From: Thermoplasmata archaeon
Lineage (GTDB): Archaea; Thermoplasmatota; Thermoplasmata; RBG-16-68-12; SOIM01
NCBI GenBank assembly: GCA_023140195.1
Contig: JAGLME010000018.1
Coordinates: 1-64,000 of the forward strand
Length of the DNA: 64,000 nt
Direction of reading: 5' to 3'
The translations under genes and the position numbers were made by a program. This document shows positions 8,975-17,751 of this stretch, one piece after another. The notes beneath the pieces were generated by a model. It did not search any database. It had not been told where the DNA came from and was given only the letters and a program-made list of their open reading frames with translations. Each line of letters starts with the position of its first letter. Position 1 is the first letter of the stretch.

Positions 8975-10368
8975 TACGTCTTGGCAACGCAGATGGGTGT
9001 TTTGGTGTCGTTTCCGCAGATGATGCATTTACCAGAGTACTCCTCGTGGCCGACCGGCTCCCCAAGGACCGACATGCCCGTCTGGTCCTCAATCTCGTGT
9101 CCGCAGGACTCCTCACCGCACCACCCCATCATTAGTATGCCGGTTTTGGCCTCGTCAAGACTGGTCACCAGATGGGTGTTCTCTCCCATTTCCCTCTCAC
9201 CCCGCTCCATCATCTCGGTCTGGATCTGATTCACCAGGTCCTTGATCTTGGACATCATGTGGTTCCTCTGGATCATGTCCTTGCTCTCGCCGTCCCTCCG
9301 CACCACCGTGACCGCCTTTGCCTGGATGTCCTGGTTCCCGATCTCGATTCTCACTGGAACTCCCTTCGCTTCCCAGTCGTAGAACTTGTTCCCCGGTCGG
9401 AGGTCCCTCTCGTCCAGATGCGCCCTCAACCCCGCTTCCTTCAGTTCGTGGTAGACCTCCTGGCATTCGTTCTTCACCGCGGTCTTCGATCCCTTGGCCA
9501 ATATAGGAACCACTACAACCTGTATCGGTGCGATCTGCGGCGGGAACATCACTCCCTTGTCGTCCCCGTGGACTGCTATTACCGCGCCCAGAAGACGCTC
9601 CGCCATGCCGAAGGTGGTCTGGTGAACCGGCTTGTGCTGTCCGCTCTCATCCTCGTAGGTGATGTTGTACGCCTCCGAGAAGTTGGTCTTGTACTGGTGT
9701 ATGGAACCCAGCTGCAGGGTCCTGCCAGTAGGCATCAGCGAATCTATCCCTATGGTGTATGCCGCACCCGCGAACTTGTCCCACTCCGGCCTCTTGCACA
9801 ATATGTACGGAAGGCAGTACTCCTTGCTAAGTCGTTCGATGATCTCCACGTTCTCCTGTATCTGTCTCTCCGCGTCCTCGAACGAATCGTGGCAGGTGTG
9901 AGACTCGAAGAAATGTATCTCCCTGACGCGCATGAACGCTCTTGTCTGCTTGGTCTCGTACCTGAAGACATTGACTATCTGGTAAACTTTGAGCGGCAGA
10001 TCGGCGTGAGAACGCACCCACAGGGCGAAAACGGGATACATAGCGGTCTCACTGGTCGGTCTCAACAGGAGTCTCACGTCCAGCTCTGTGGTCCCTGCGT
10101 GCGTGACCCAGTACACCCATTCCTCGAACCCCTTGATGTGGTCGGCCTCCTTCTTGAACTCTGTCTCCGGGATGAGAAGCGGGAAGCAGACCTCATCGTG
10201 GTCGGTGGCGTCGAACTCCCTTCGGATGAACCCATCTATCAGTTTCATGGCCTTCCATCCGTACGGGGTCCAGATGTTCATGCCCTTGATCGGGTACCTC
10301 TTGTCGCTGAGATTGGCCTTCTCTATCACTTCCGGGTACCATTCTATGAAATCCTCTCTCTTCCTCAT
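8971..10368 (-). CDS. proS: Prolyl-tRNA synthetase, archaeal/eukaryotic type
   Basis: This 465-residue class II synthetase charges tRNA-Pro. Class II motif 2 appears as VFRYETKQTRAFMRVREIHF (about 132-152). The anticodon-binding domain follows (PPQIAPIQVVVVPI onward). The C-terminal zinc-type domain typical of archaeal ProRS is present, with WCGEESCGHEIED and CIICGN and a C-terminal tyrosine. The bacterial editing insertion is absent, as expected for this type. It converges with the small membrane protein gene at 8759. Confidence 0.95.
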   Translation of the reverse strand: MRKREDFIEWYPEVIEKANLSDKRYPIKGMNIWTPYGWKAMKLIDGFIRREFDATDHDEVCFPLLIPETEFKKEADHIKGFEEWVYWVTHAGTTELDVRLLLRPTSETAMYPVFALWVRSHADLPLKVYQIVNVFRYETKQTRAFMRVREIHFFESHTCHDSFEDAERQIQENVEIIERLSKEYCLPYILCKRPEWDKFAGAAYTIGIDSLMPTGRTLQLGSIHQYKTNFSEAYNITYEDESGQHKPVHQTTFGMAERLLGAVIAVHGDDKGVMFPPQIAPIQVVVVPILAKGSKTAVKNECQEVYHELKEAGLRAHLDERDLRPGNKFYDWEAKGVPVRIEIGNQDIQAKAVTVVRRDGESKDMIQRNHMMSKIKDLVNQIQTEMMERGEREMGENTHLVTSLDEAKTGILMMGWCGEESCGHEIEDQTGMSVLGEPVGHEEYSGKCIICGNDTKTPICVAKTY

Positions 10369-10420
10369 ATTATCTCACCAAGGTGTATGCCCCCATTCCT
10401 ATGAGGGTTTTGGTCGGTTA

Positions 10421-10434
10421 AAAATGAAAAAAGG
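10421..10434 (-). terminator. T-rich terminator after the Ig/PKD surface protein gene
   Basis: On the minus strand the stop codon at 10435 is followed almost at once by TTTTTTCATTTTT, the oligo-T pattern of archaeal intrinsic termination. It separates this gene from proS on the same strand. Confidence 0.5.
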
Positions 10435-13400
10435 TTAGAGGGTGGCACCGCAGAGGAAGCACTCCGAAGCGTCACTGGGGACCACTGTTCCGCATGAGGG
10501 ACATTCCTTGGTCTCGCCGGCTGGTGCTTCTTCGGCTGGCGCAGCCTCTTCCGCCGCTGGGGCGGCCGCTGCTGCTGCGGGTGCCGCTTCTGGCGCTGGC
10601 TCTGGAGCAGGTTCAGGTTCGGCTGGAGCCACTTCCTCTTCGACTTCGGGCTCCTCCTCGACGACCTCTTCCTCCTCGTACTCCTCCTCTTCGACCAGCT
10701 CTTCTTCGGGCTCCTCTTCCTCGTACTCTTCTTCCTCTTCCTCAGCTGGAGCTTCCTCTTCCGGCTTCTTCCTCTTTGCGAGGGCGATTATGGCTATTAT
10801 CGCCACCACGACGATGATGAGGATGATCCACCAGTAGTCCATTATGTCGAACACTGGTTCATCTTCCTCCTCGATCGTCAGCGTGGCCGGTGTCGCATCA
10901 GCACTGTTTCCATCGGAATCAGTTAGAGTACACGTGACCTGATATGTTCCTGCCTCGTCGTAGGCATGTGTCGGTGCCGCTCCTGTTCCGATCGCACCAT
11001 CCCCGAAGCTCCAAGCATACGTAACGATGCCTGCGCTGGGATTCGTGATGCTGAAGGTCAGGGTCTTGTCCACTTTCAAGTCGCCAGTATGAGCCACTGC
11101 TCCGGATGGTGTGCAGTCTATTGTGAACGCGTCAGAGGTTGAATCGTTGGTAAGCCCACCTTCGTCCGTGACCACAACATAGATTTGGACAGTCGCATCT
11201 GTGCTGGCACCTGCTGGGCAAGCGACAGGGTCCCATGTGTAGGTCAGTAGTCCTGCGAGAGATGTCGTCGTTATCGGAGTTGTCACTGAATTGTATATGT
11301 AGGACACGTTAACAGTGAGGTCGGCTTCCGCGGTCTCAAGGTCGGACATCGTCCAATCTATCACTCCTGATCCGCCTCCAGTCCATACGGTTGCTGTAGT
11401 CGGATTCGTGAGGGCTATTGTAGGCGCAGTGTTCGTTGTTTCTATTGTGAAACAGGACGTATAGTCCGCTGCCATGTTGTTCCCTGGATCAGACACGTCC
11501 TTTGCTGCCGTTGTGATGGTGAAACAGTACTCAGTGGCTCCTGCCAAATTGCTGTCTGGTGTGAAGGTCATGATTTCCTCAGTCACATCCCAACTGAACG
11601 TTCCTGAAACCGAAGTCGAAGTTGGTGTGTCCTGCATTGAGAACGCTCCTTCAGTCGCGGGCATGTCCATTTTCTCGCTGAAGGTCACAACCACGGTCGT
11701 GTCCACAAGAACATCGGTTTGTCCATCCACTGGGACGTTCGAGGCCGTTGGGTCGGTCGAGTCGATCTCGAAAAGCAGGCTTGTGGACGTGTTCTTTTCG
11801 TTGTCGTCAGTGTCTTGTACGTCTATTGTGACTGTGCAGTCAATATCGTCAATGGTCGGCACGTCCCAACTGTATGGCGTCGTCAGATCAGTGCCACTCA
11901 CTATCAGAACACTTGGCGTGAGGAGGCATGTGTAGTTGATCCAGAACCACACTACTCCAGTTCCAGCATGGTTCGAGGTGAACTCGATGTCATGGAGGTT
12001 ACCACCACTCCAAATCTCCCCTCCCGCTGGAACAGTCACGGTGATTTCAGGAATCGTCACGATGTATGTCGTGAAGCAGAAGCTGTAAACCGCTGTCATA
12101 TTATTGCCAGTGACTGAGTCATCCGACCCGAACACGTATACGCAATAGTACACATTTTCCGCGAGAACGTTGTGACTGATTTCTATAGAATCTGCGGTGA
12201 GAGGAATGGTACCCACGCCACCTGGATTCGGATCGATTGATGCGTTGGTCGCACCCATCGCCTCGCTGAAGGTGACAGTTATCACCTGGTCGGTCGGTAT
12301 ATTGAATGCAGGGGGCGTAGGATCTGTGGAAAAGACGGTCGGGGCTTGGCAATCTATCGTGAACGGCAGTGTAAACTTCTCTGCGACCTTTCCGTTGGGA
12401 TTGATTCCAGTGGCATTCAGCAAAGCAAGATTCGTGTATGGCCTGTCGCAGGGCACAGCCCAGTTGAAGACCATGGGCGTTACAGCGTCACCAGAGCCAT
12501 TGAATGGATGTGAGGGATATCCTGCAAGTGTGGCCACGGCCCAACTGCCACCATTATCCGTAGAGTAGTTGATCCAGAAATCCAACTGGCTGTTCAGAGC
12601 GAGGTCATCGTAGGCGGTAATTTGAATGGTATGGTCCATCCCACCGGTCCATTTCTCTCCTCCAGTTGGAATATCCCATGCGATTGTTGGTGCACCAATG
12701 ATCGGTCTCGGCCAAGGTATATCGGTAATGAAGTCGACCGCGTTGTCGTTGGTATCGTCAGCATAGACCGGGAACGTCCCAGTTCTGCGCATAGCTAAGC
12801 CAGTTGCTGGAGCTGTTGCATCAGTGGCAATTGTGTTGTCCGGCTCCGTGTAGTGGCAACCACCTACGGTCGCGTTCCACTCGACCCTGTCGACCACAAT
12901 GTCCATTCCGCCGAACGCAGGTCCGGTATTGGTCCAGACGAGCTTGAGCTCATCTCCGCACGGGTCCAGGTCTATCGCAGTAAGATTCGCATAGAAGTAA
13001 GCACTTGTGTTCGAGATACCAGTCAATGTCTGTACAGGTCCGTTCAGGAAACCGTCATTCTTCTCCAGGTAATAGCCGTCCATGAGGAATGCAGGGTCCT
13101 CGGTGTATATCAGAACGTAATCCGGCCAAATGTCATTCGGTTCGGGGATTATCTGGCTGATCTTCGGGAAGTGTGTCGGCTGGTCGGCCAAAGCAGACAG
13201 ATTGAGGTCCTGCCTAAGCACCTTGGTCGTCATCCAGAGATCCGTCTCCAAGAACACACCATAATCCAATACCGTGTCGGCGTCAGGATCTGTCTTTATG
13301 TTCGTCATGTCGCCCCAAGCGTACATGATGGACTCATTCAGGTCTCCACCTTCTTTCCTCCAAACCGTGTTCGGATCTCCTGGGGCGGTGACCCAGTTGC

Positions 13401-13650
13401 CCGCTGTGTCCACGTCAAACCAGACCTCCAAGGCAGCCATGAAGGTGGTGCTCCTGCCGTATTCCACACCGTCAATCCATGACGTGATCAACTCGCCGAC
13501 CGGCATCTGAACGCTAGTCTCGTCCAACGGGTGACCCCACATATTATGGGGAACCGGTATCGCTGCTTTCACTATTCCAATCATAGGTACCGCGCCGGTT
13601 AGGAGCATGATAGCCACTATAGCGCTAGCCCAAGCAAATATCTTTTTCAT
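10435..13650 (-). CDS. Large surface protein: Ig-like and PKD domains, one TM helix, acidic tail and C-terminal zinc ribbon
   Basis: The protein has 1071 residues with a signal peptide at about 1-29. The ectodomain contains repeated SbsA/Ig-like units (GTFPLTADSIEI, VTFSEAMGATN, VTFSEKMDMP) and a PKD domain near 860-930 (YAWSFGDGAIGTGAAPTHAY). A transmembrane helix (WWIILIIVVVAIIAIIAL) follows. The cytoplasmic side has a Glu-rich stretch of about 70 residues, an Ala/Pro stretch, and a terminal zinc ribbon with CPSC and CFLC. The ATG is set by AAGGAGGAGG just upstream, and a TATATATA box lies at about 13701-13713. It may be a major envelope protein. The cytoplasmic ribbon could bind a protein or nucleic acid, but no partner is identified. 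Confidence 0.8.
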   Translation of the reverse strand: MKKIFAWASAIVAIMLLTGAVPMIGIVKAAIPVPHNMWGHPLDETSVQMPVGELITSWIDGVEYGRSTTFMAALEVWFDVDTAGNWVTAPGDPNTVWRKEGGDLNESIMYAWGDMTNIKTDPDADTVLDYGVFLETDLWMTTKVLRQDLNLSALADQPTHFPKISQIIPEPNDIWPDYVLIYTEDPAFLMDGYYLEKNDGFLNGPVQTLTGISNTSAYFYANLTAIDLDPCGDELKLVWTNTGPAFGGMDIVVDRVEWNATVGGCHYTEPDNTIATDATAPATGLAMRRTGTFPVYADDTNDNAVDFITDIPWPRPIIGAPTIAWDIPTGGEKWTGGMDHTIQITAYDDLALNSQLDFWINYSTDNGGSWAVATLAGYPSHPFNGSGDAVTPMVFNWAVPCDRPYTNLALLNATGINPNGKVAEKFTLPFTIDCQAPTVFSTDPTPPAFNIPTDQVITVTFSEAMGATNASIDPNPGGVGTIPLTADSIEISHNVLAENVYYCVYVFGSDDSVTGNNMTAVYSFCFTTYIVTIPEITVTVPAGGEIWSGGNLHDIEFTSNHAGTGVVWFWINYTCLLTPSVLIVSGTDLTTPYSWDVPTIDDIDCTVTIDVQDTDDNEKNTSTSLLFEIDSTDPTASNVPVDGQTDVLVDTTVVVTFSEKMDMPATEGAFSMQDTPTSTSVSGTFSWDVTEEIMTFTPDSNLAGATEYCFTITTAAKDVSDPGNNMAADYTSCFTIETTNTAPTIALTNPTTATVWTGGGSGVIDWTMSDLETAEADLTVNVSYIYNSVTTPITTTSLAGLLTYTWDPVACPAGASTDATVQIYVVVTDEGGLTNDSTSDAFTIDCTPSGAVAHTGDLKVDKTLTFSITNPSAGIVTYAWSFGDGAIGTGAAPTHAYDEAGTYQVTCTLTDSDGNSADATPATLTIEEEDEPVFDIMDYWWIILIIVVVAIIAIIALAKRKKPEEEAPAEEEEEEYEEEEPEEELVEEEEYEEEEVVEEEPEVEEEVAPAEPEPAPEPAPEAAPAAAAAAPAAEEAAPAEEAPAGETKECPSCGTVVPSDASECFLCGATL

Positions 13651-13700
13651 TCACGTCCTCCTCCTTAGGTCGAAAGACTTTCGGGGTGAGTAAGAAGTAT

Positions 13701-13780
13701 CCATATATATACCTTTTTCATTTGCTAGGAGCCAATGAGTATAAGATTATAGTAGTTCAATAATCGAATAGCCTTATATA
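13701..13780. promoter_or_regulatory. Divergent promoters for the surface protein gene and the histidine-degradation genes
   Basis: On the minus strand GGTATATATATGG (13701-13713) drives the surface protein gene through a leader with a strong Shine-Dalgarno. On the plus strand CTTATATA (13773-13780) lies about 30 nt before the ATG at 13809, giving a near-leaderless message. Confidence 0.6.
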
Positions 13781-13808
13781 CGAACATGTCTCTTTTTCGC
13801 CGAGGTTC

Positions 13809-14708
13809 ATGACACGGATCGTCGAGTGCGTCCCCAACTTCAGCGAAGGTCGGAGGAAGAAAGTCGTTGATGCGATAGCCGACACGGCTAGAGCCGTCGA
13901 AGGTGTTCGAGTTCTCGACGTGGAGATGGACGCCACCCATAACAGGGCGGTGATCACATTCGTCGGAGAGCCCGAGAAGGTGAAGGTCGCCGCTTTCGCT
14001 TGCGCTGCCAAGGCCGTGGAGCTGATCGACCTGAACCAACATGTGGGGGAACATCCGAGGGTGGGTGCGGTGGACGTCATCCCGTTCGTACCGATCAGCG
14101 AGGTCACAATGAGCGACTGCGTACAACTTGCCCGGTCATTGGGAGAGGAGATCTCGGCGCAACTGAACGTTCCCGTCTATCTTTACGAAGCGGCTGCCAC
14201 GAGACCTGAAAGGCAGAACCTAGCAAAGGTCAGAAAGGGGCAGTTCGAAGGACTAAGAGAAGAGATAAGGACAAACCCGGAGAGGGCCCCGGACTTCGGT
14301 CCATCAGAGCTGCATCCCACTGCGGGCGCGGTCGTCATCGGTGCACGCGAACCACTGATCGCTTACAACATCAACCTCGGAACCGGGGATCTCAGCATTG
14401 CCAAGAACATAGCAAAAGCGGTGAGGGAGAAGGACGGCGGTCTGAAGCACGTCAAGGCCCTCGGGTTCGAGACGGATCGGGAGAATGTCGTCCAGGTTTC
14501 CATGAACCTTGTGAATTTCAGGGAGACACCGGTTCACGTTGTATTTGATGCTGTCAGGTCGCATGCAGATGAATACGGGGTCCCGATCGTGGGCTCGGAG
14601 GTGGTGGGTCTAATCCCGGAGGATGCGCTTGTGGATTCGGCCGAACATTATCTCAAGATCGAAGGTTTCTCAAGAGGTCAGATACTGGAATACAAACTGA
14701 GGGAATGA
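13809..14708 (+). CDS. Glutamate formimidoyltransferase
   Basis: The enzyme moves the formimino group of N-formimino-L-glutamate to tetrahydrofolate, the last step of the folate-dependent histidine-degradation route. Its 299 residues correspond to the N-terminal half of mammalian FTCD. The N-terminus ECVPNFSEGR and the segment NQHVGEHPRVGAVDVIPFVP are family hallmarks, and His82 aligns with the catalytic His of FTCD. The cyclodeaminase half is encoded separately by the next gene, starting two bases after this stop. Urocanase follows. The cluster points to growth on histidine and to use of a folate-type C1 carrier. Confidence 0.93.
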   Translation: MTRIVECVPNFSEGRRKKVVDAIADTARAVEGVRVLDVEMDATHNRAVITFVGEPEKVKVAAFACAAKAVELIDLNQHVGEHPRVGAVDVIPFVPISEVTMSDCVQLARSLGEEISAQLNVPVYLYEAAATRPERQNLAKVRKGQFEGLREEIRTNPERAPDFGPSELHPTAGAVVIGAREPLIAYNINLGTGDLSIAKNIAKAVREKDGGLKHVKALGFETDRENVVQVSMNLVNFRETPVHVVFDAVRSHADEYGVPIVGSEVVGLIPEDALVDSAEHYLKIEGFSRGQILEYKLRE

Positions 14709-14709
14709 C

Positions 14710-15333
14710 ATGCTGGTTGATGAGAAGGTCAGGGATTTCATCAGGTCGGTCGCTTCAAGCTCGCCAACACCCGGGGGCGGCAGTGTCGCCGCGCTCTGCG
14801 GTGCATTGAGCGGTTCGTTGACAGCCATGGTCTGCAATCTCACCATCGGCAGGGACAAGTACGATGATGTCAGGCCGGAGATGGAGAGGGCCCTGGAAGA
14901 CTCATCGAAGCTGGTGGAAAGGCTCACCGAACTCGTGGACGAAGATGCGCAGGCGTACACCAGCGTCGTGGCCGCATTGCGTCTCCCCAAGGGGACAGAT
15001 GAAGAGAAAGGGAAGAGGATGGAGGCGATGCAGAACGGACTGAGAAGGGCGATAGCCGTTCCGGTGGAGGTAATGGAACTCTCTCTTGAGGCCATAAGAC
15101 TTGCCTATCTGGTCGTCCGAAAGGGGAATGAGGGAGCCTTGTCCGATTCAGGGTCCGGGGCCATGCTGGCATTCGCCGCTCTTCACGCAGCATCCATGAA
15201 CGTCAAGATCAATCTCAAGGAGATACAGGACCAGGAGTTCAAGAACGAGATCGCCGAGAAGCTGGGGGAGATGGAAGAGGAGGCCGAGCTCCTTCGCTCC
15301 GAAGTGCTAACCGAAGTGAACTTGAAGATGTGA
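14710..15333 (+). CDS. Formimidoyltetrahydrofolate cyclodeaminase (FTCD C-terminal-domain type)
   Basis: The enzyme releases ammonia from 5-formimino-THF to give 5,10-methenyl-THF. Its 207 residues form the all-helical cyclodeaminase/cyclohydrolase fold. The N-terminal segment SSPTPGGGSVAALCGALSGSL is the family signature, and DEDAQAYTSVVAALRLPKG is also typical. It lies directly after the formimidoyltransferase gene, so together they replace the bifunctional FTCD of animals. A methenyl-THF cyclohydrolase activity is possible for stand-alone members, but the context favours cyclodeamination. Confidence 0.9.
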   Translation: MLVDEKVRDFIRSVASSSPTPGGGSVAALCGALSGSLTAMVCNLTIGRDKYDDVRPEMERALEDSSKLVERLTELVDEDAQAYTSVVAALRLPKGTDEEKGKRMEAMQNGLRRAIAVPVEVMELSLEAIRLAYLVVRKGNEGALSDSGSGAMLAFAALHAASMNVKINLKEIQDQEFKNEIAEKLGEMEEEAELLRSEVLTEVNLKM

Positions 15334-15380
15334 TTCCAAAAGGATTAATTCTGTCGGCCTTATTCTGATTATGATATTGT

Positions 15381-17021
15381 ATGAGGAAGATAACGGCAAA
15401 CAGAGGATCCAAGATAGAGTGCAAGGGGTGGAGACAGGAGGCCCTTCTGAGAATGCTCCAGAACAATCTGGAGAACGCTGAGATCCCCGAGGAACTGATT
15501 ATTTACGGTGGGACCGGGAAGGCCGCCAGGAACTGGGCTGCATTTGATGCTATCGTCGAGTCGCTCAAAGAACTTGAAGATGATGAGACTCTTTTGGTTC
15601 AGTCCGGGAAGCCTGTGGGCGTGTTCAAGACAAGCGAAGGGTCACCCAGGGTGCTCATAGCCAATGCCAACCTTGTACCTATGTGGTCAACCTGGGAGAA
15701 GTTCTACGAGCTGGAGGACCTGGGACTGATGATGTACGGTCAGATGACCGCTGGAAGTTGGTGCTACATCGGAACCCAGGGCATAATCCAGGGTACGTAC
15801 GAGACCTTCGCCGAGTGCTCCCGACAGAACTTCGGCGGGTCGCTGAAGGGCAGGATGGTCCTCACCGGCGGTCTGGGAGGAATGGGCGGAGCGCAACCCC
15901 TGGCCATCAAGATGAACCAAGGCGTTTCGGTGACTGTGGAGGTGGACGAACGCAGGGCCAGGCGAAGGCAGGAAGCCGGTTTCTGCGACGAGATCGTGAC
16001 CGACATCGATGAGGCTGTGGAGATAGCAAACAACTCAAAGGAGGACGGTCCCAGGTCGGTGGGACTCATCGCCAATTGCGCCGAGACCCATCCAGAGCTC
16101 CTGGAAGGGTCCTTCTCTCCGGACGCGGTCACGGACCAGACATCAGCTCACGACGCCCTCAAGGGGTACATCCCGGCTGGGATGACCTTAAGGGAGGCCG
16201 AAGACCTCAGGGAGAGCAACCCCCAAGCCTATCTCAAAGAATCCTACGACTCCATGGCAATTCACGTCAAAGCGATGCTGGGCTTTCAGAAAGCTGGCAG
16301 TGTAGTGTTTGATTATGGCAATAACATCAGGGGTCAGGCGTATCAGGCGGGCGTGGAGAAGGCCTTCGACTTCGGAGGCTTCGTCCCCCTCTACATCCGG
16401 CCCATGTTCTGCGAGGGCAGGGGTCCGTTCAGGTGGATAGCGCTTTCCGGTGATGAGAATGACATACTGGAAACCGACAAGGTGGTCATGAGGGAGTTCT
16501 CGGGCAACGGTCAGTTGGTCAGGTGGATACAGCTGGCCGAGGAGAATCTTCCATGGGAAGGACTTCCCGCAAGGGTGTGCTGGCTTGGCTACGGTGAGAG
16601 GGCAAAGTTCGGCAAGATTATCAACAAGATGGTGGGAGAAGGTGCGCTGAGCGGTCCCATAGCGATCACACGTGATCACCTTGACACAGGCTCGGTCGCA
16701 TCCCCAAATAGGGAGACCGAGAAGATGAAGGACGGCAGTGACGCCGTCGCTGACTGGCCGCTTCTCAACGCTCTGCTCAATGCATCCGCGGGTGCCGATC
16801 TTGTTGCCATCCATAACGGGGGCGGTGTCGGGATAGGATATTCCACTCACGCGGGGATGATAGTTGTGGCTGATGGCTCAGAAGAGGCGGAAAAGAAGAT
16901 AGAGCGAGTCCTGACGGCCGATCCGGGTATGGGTGTGGTCAGGCATGCTGACGCGGGGTATGAGGCGGCGATCCGCTTCGCTGCAGAACACGGCGTCAAG
17001 ATACCCATGATGAGGCGTTGA
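15381..17021 (+). CDS. hutU: Urocanate hydratase
   Basis: Urocanase adds water to urocanate to give imidazolonepropionate and needs tightly bound NAD+. The 546-residue length is normal. Family segments are [11 protein letters not shown] near 43, the NAD-binding [12 protein letters not shown] near 163, and [12 protein letters not shown] and [15 protein letters not shown] near the C-terminus. It follows the two formimino-group genes and abuts the HTH-Nudix gene (stop and next ATG touch). Histidine ammonia-lyase and imidazolonepropionase, needed to complete the path, are not in the window. Confidence 0.95.
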   Translation: MRKITANRGSKIECKGWRQEALLRMLQNNLENAEIPEELIIYGGTGKAARNWAAFDAIVESLKELEDDETLLVQSGKPVGVFKTSEGSPRVLIANANLVPMWSTWEKFYELEDLGLMMYGQMTAGSWCYIGTQGIIQGTYETFAECSRQNFGGSLKGRMVLTGGLGGMGGAQPLAIKMNQGVSVTVEVDERRARRRQEAGFCDEIVTDIDEAVEIANNSKEDGPRSVGLIANCAETHPELLEGSFSPDAVTDQTSAHDALKGYIPAGMTLREAEDLRESNPQAYLKESYDSMAIHVKAMLGFQKAGSVVFDYGNNIRGQAYQAGVEKAFDFGGFVPLYIRPMFCEGRGPFRWIALSGDENDILETDKVVMREFSGNGQLVRWIQLAEENLPWEGLPARVCWLGYGERAKFGKIINKMVGEGALSGPIAITRDHLDTGSVASPNRETEKMKDGSDAVADWPLLNALLNASAGADLVAIHNGGGVGIGYSTHAGMIVVADGSEEAEKKIERVLTADPGMGVVRHADAGYEAAIRFAAEHGVKIPMMRR

Positions 17022-17735
17022 ATGTACGAGTTCAAGTCCAAGAACTGGCTGGAGAAGGACGGCAAGGTCATCATCGGCGAAGGTAGGGCAACTCTACTGA
17101 AGTACATACTCGAGTTCGGATCACTTACCAAGGCGGCCGAGGAGATGGGGATGTCGTATCGCCACGCATGGGGGATCGTTCAGGAGATCAATGAGGTGCT
17201 GGGTAAGGAGATCATACACTCGGAGAGAGGGGGCGTCGATGGAGGAAAGACCCAACTGACCGATGAGGGAAAGAGGCTTCTGGAGGATTTTAATAAGATG
17301 AATGGGACCGTGCAGACCCTTTCTTCACTTGGAATGAGAACGCCCTTGGTAGCAGCCGATGGGCTCATAGTGATTGACGATAAACTGGTTCTGATCAGGA
17401 GGAAGTTCTACCCCTTCGAGGGAAAGCTGGCGCTCCCTGGGGGCATGGTGGAGTACGACGAGAGAGTGGAGGACGCTGTTTGCAGGGAGATGAAGGAAGA
17501 GACAGGTCTTGACGTTGAGATAATCAAGTTGCTGGGAGTGTACTCAGAACCTGGGCGTGATCCAAGGGGGCATGTGGTTTCAGCGGCCTATATCCTCAAG
17601 AGAGTGGGCGGAGAACTGAGATCGGGCGATGATGCGAAGGCGATAGAACTTGTCGATATCGATGAGATCCCTGATCTGGCCTTCGACCACAATGAGATAA
17701 TCGAGGATTTCTTGAAGTACAGAGAACAGGGCTAG
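17022..17735 (+). CDS. ModE-type HTH fused to an ADP-ribose-type Nudix hydrolase
   Basis: The protein has 237 residues. Residues 1-~95 form a winged helix of the ModE N-terminal type (FGSLTKAAEEMGMSYRHAW, then a wing rich in Gly/Arg). Residues ~107-230 form a Nudix domain: the box runs 141-163 with G141, E147, R155, E156, E159, E160 and G162 in place. The flanks RRKFYPFEGKLALPGG and GVYSEPGRDPRGH resemble ADP-ribose pyrophosphatases. The ATG touches the hutU stop, so it is in the hut operon. The order is the reverse of bacterial NrtR (Nudix first, HTH second). It is probably a regulator sensing a nucleotide, or an active hydrolase with DNA-binding control. Confidence 0.85.
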   Translation: MYEFKSKNWLEKDGKVIIGEGRATLLKYILEFGSLTKAAEEMGMSYRHAWGIVQEINEVLGKEIIHSERGGVDGGKTQLTDEGKRLLEDFNKMNGTVQTLSSLGMRTPLVAADGLIVIDDKLVLIRRKFYPFEGKLALPGGMVEYDERVEDAVCREMKEETGLDVEIIKLLGVYSEPGRDPRGHVVSAAYILKRVGGELRSGDDAKAIELVDIDEIPDLAFDHNEIIEDFLKYREQG

Positions 17736-17751
17736 GAAGACCGTCCTCATA

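Noticed and set aside
9172-10404. Long open frame (about 410 codons) antisense to proS
   Set aside because: It lies wholly over the conserved ProRS gene in the other direction and gives no recognisable protein; GC-rich codon use creates such mirror frames.
10442-10837. Ser/Ala-rich or Pro/Leu-rich plus-strand frames
   Set aside because: They are the reverse complement of the Glu-rich tail of the surface protein, not genes.
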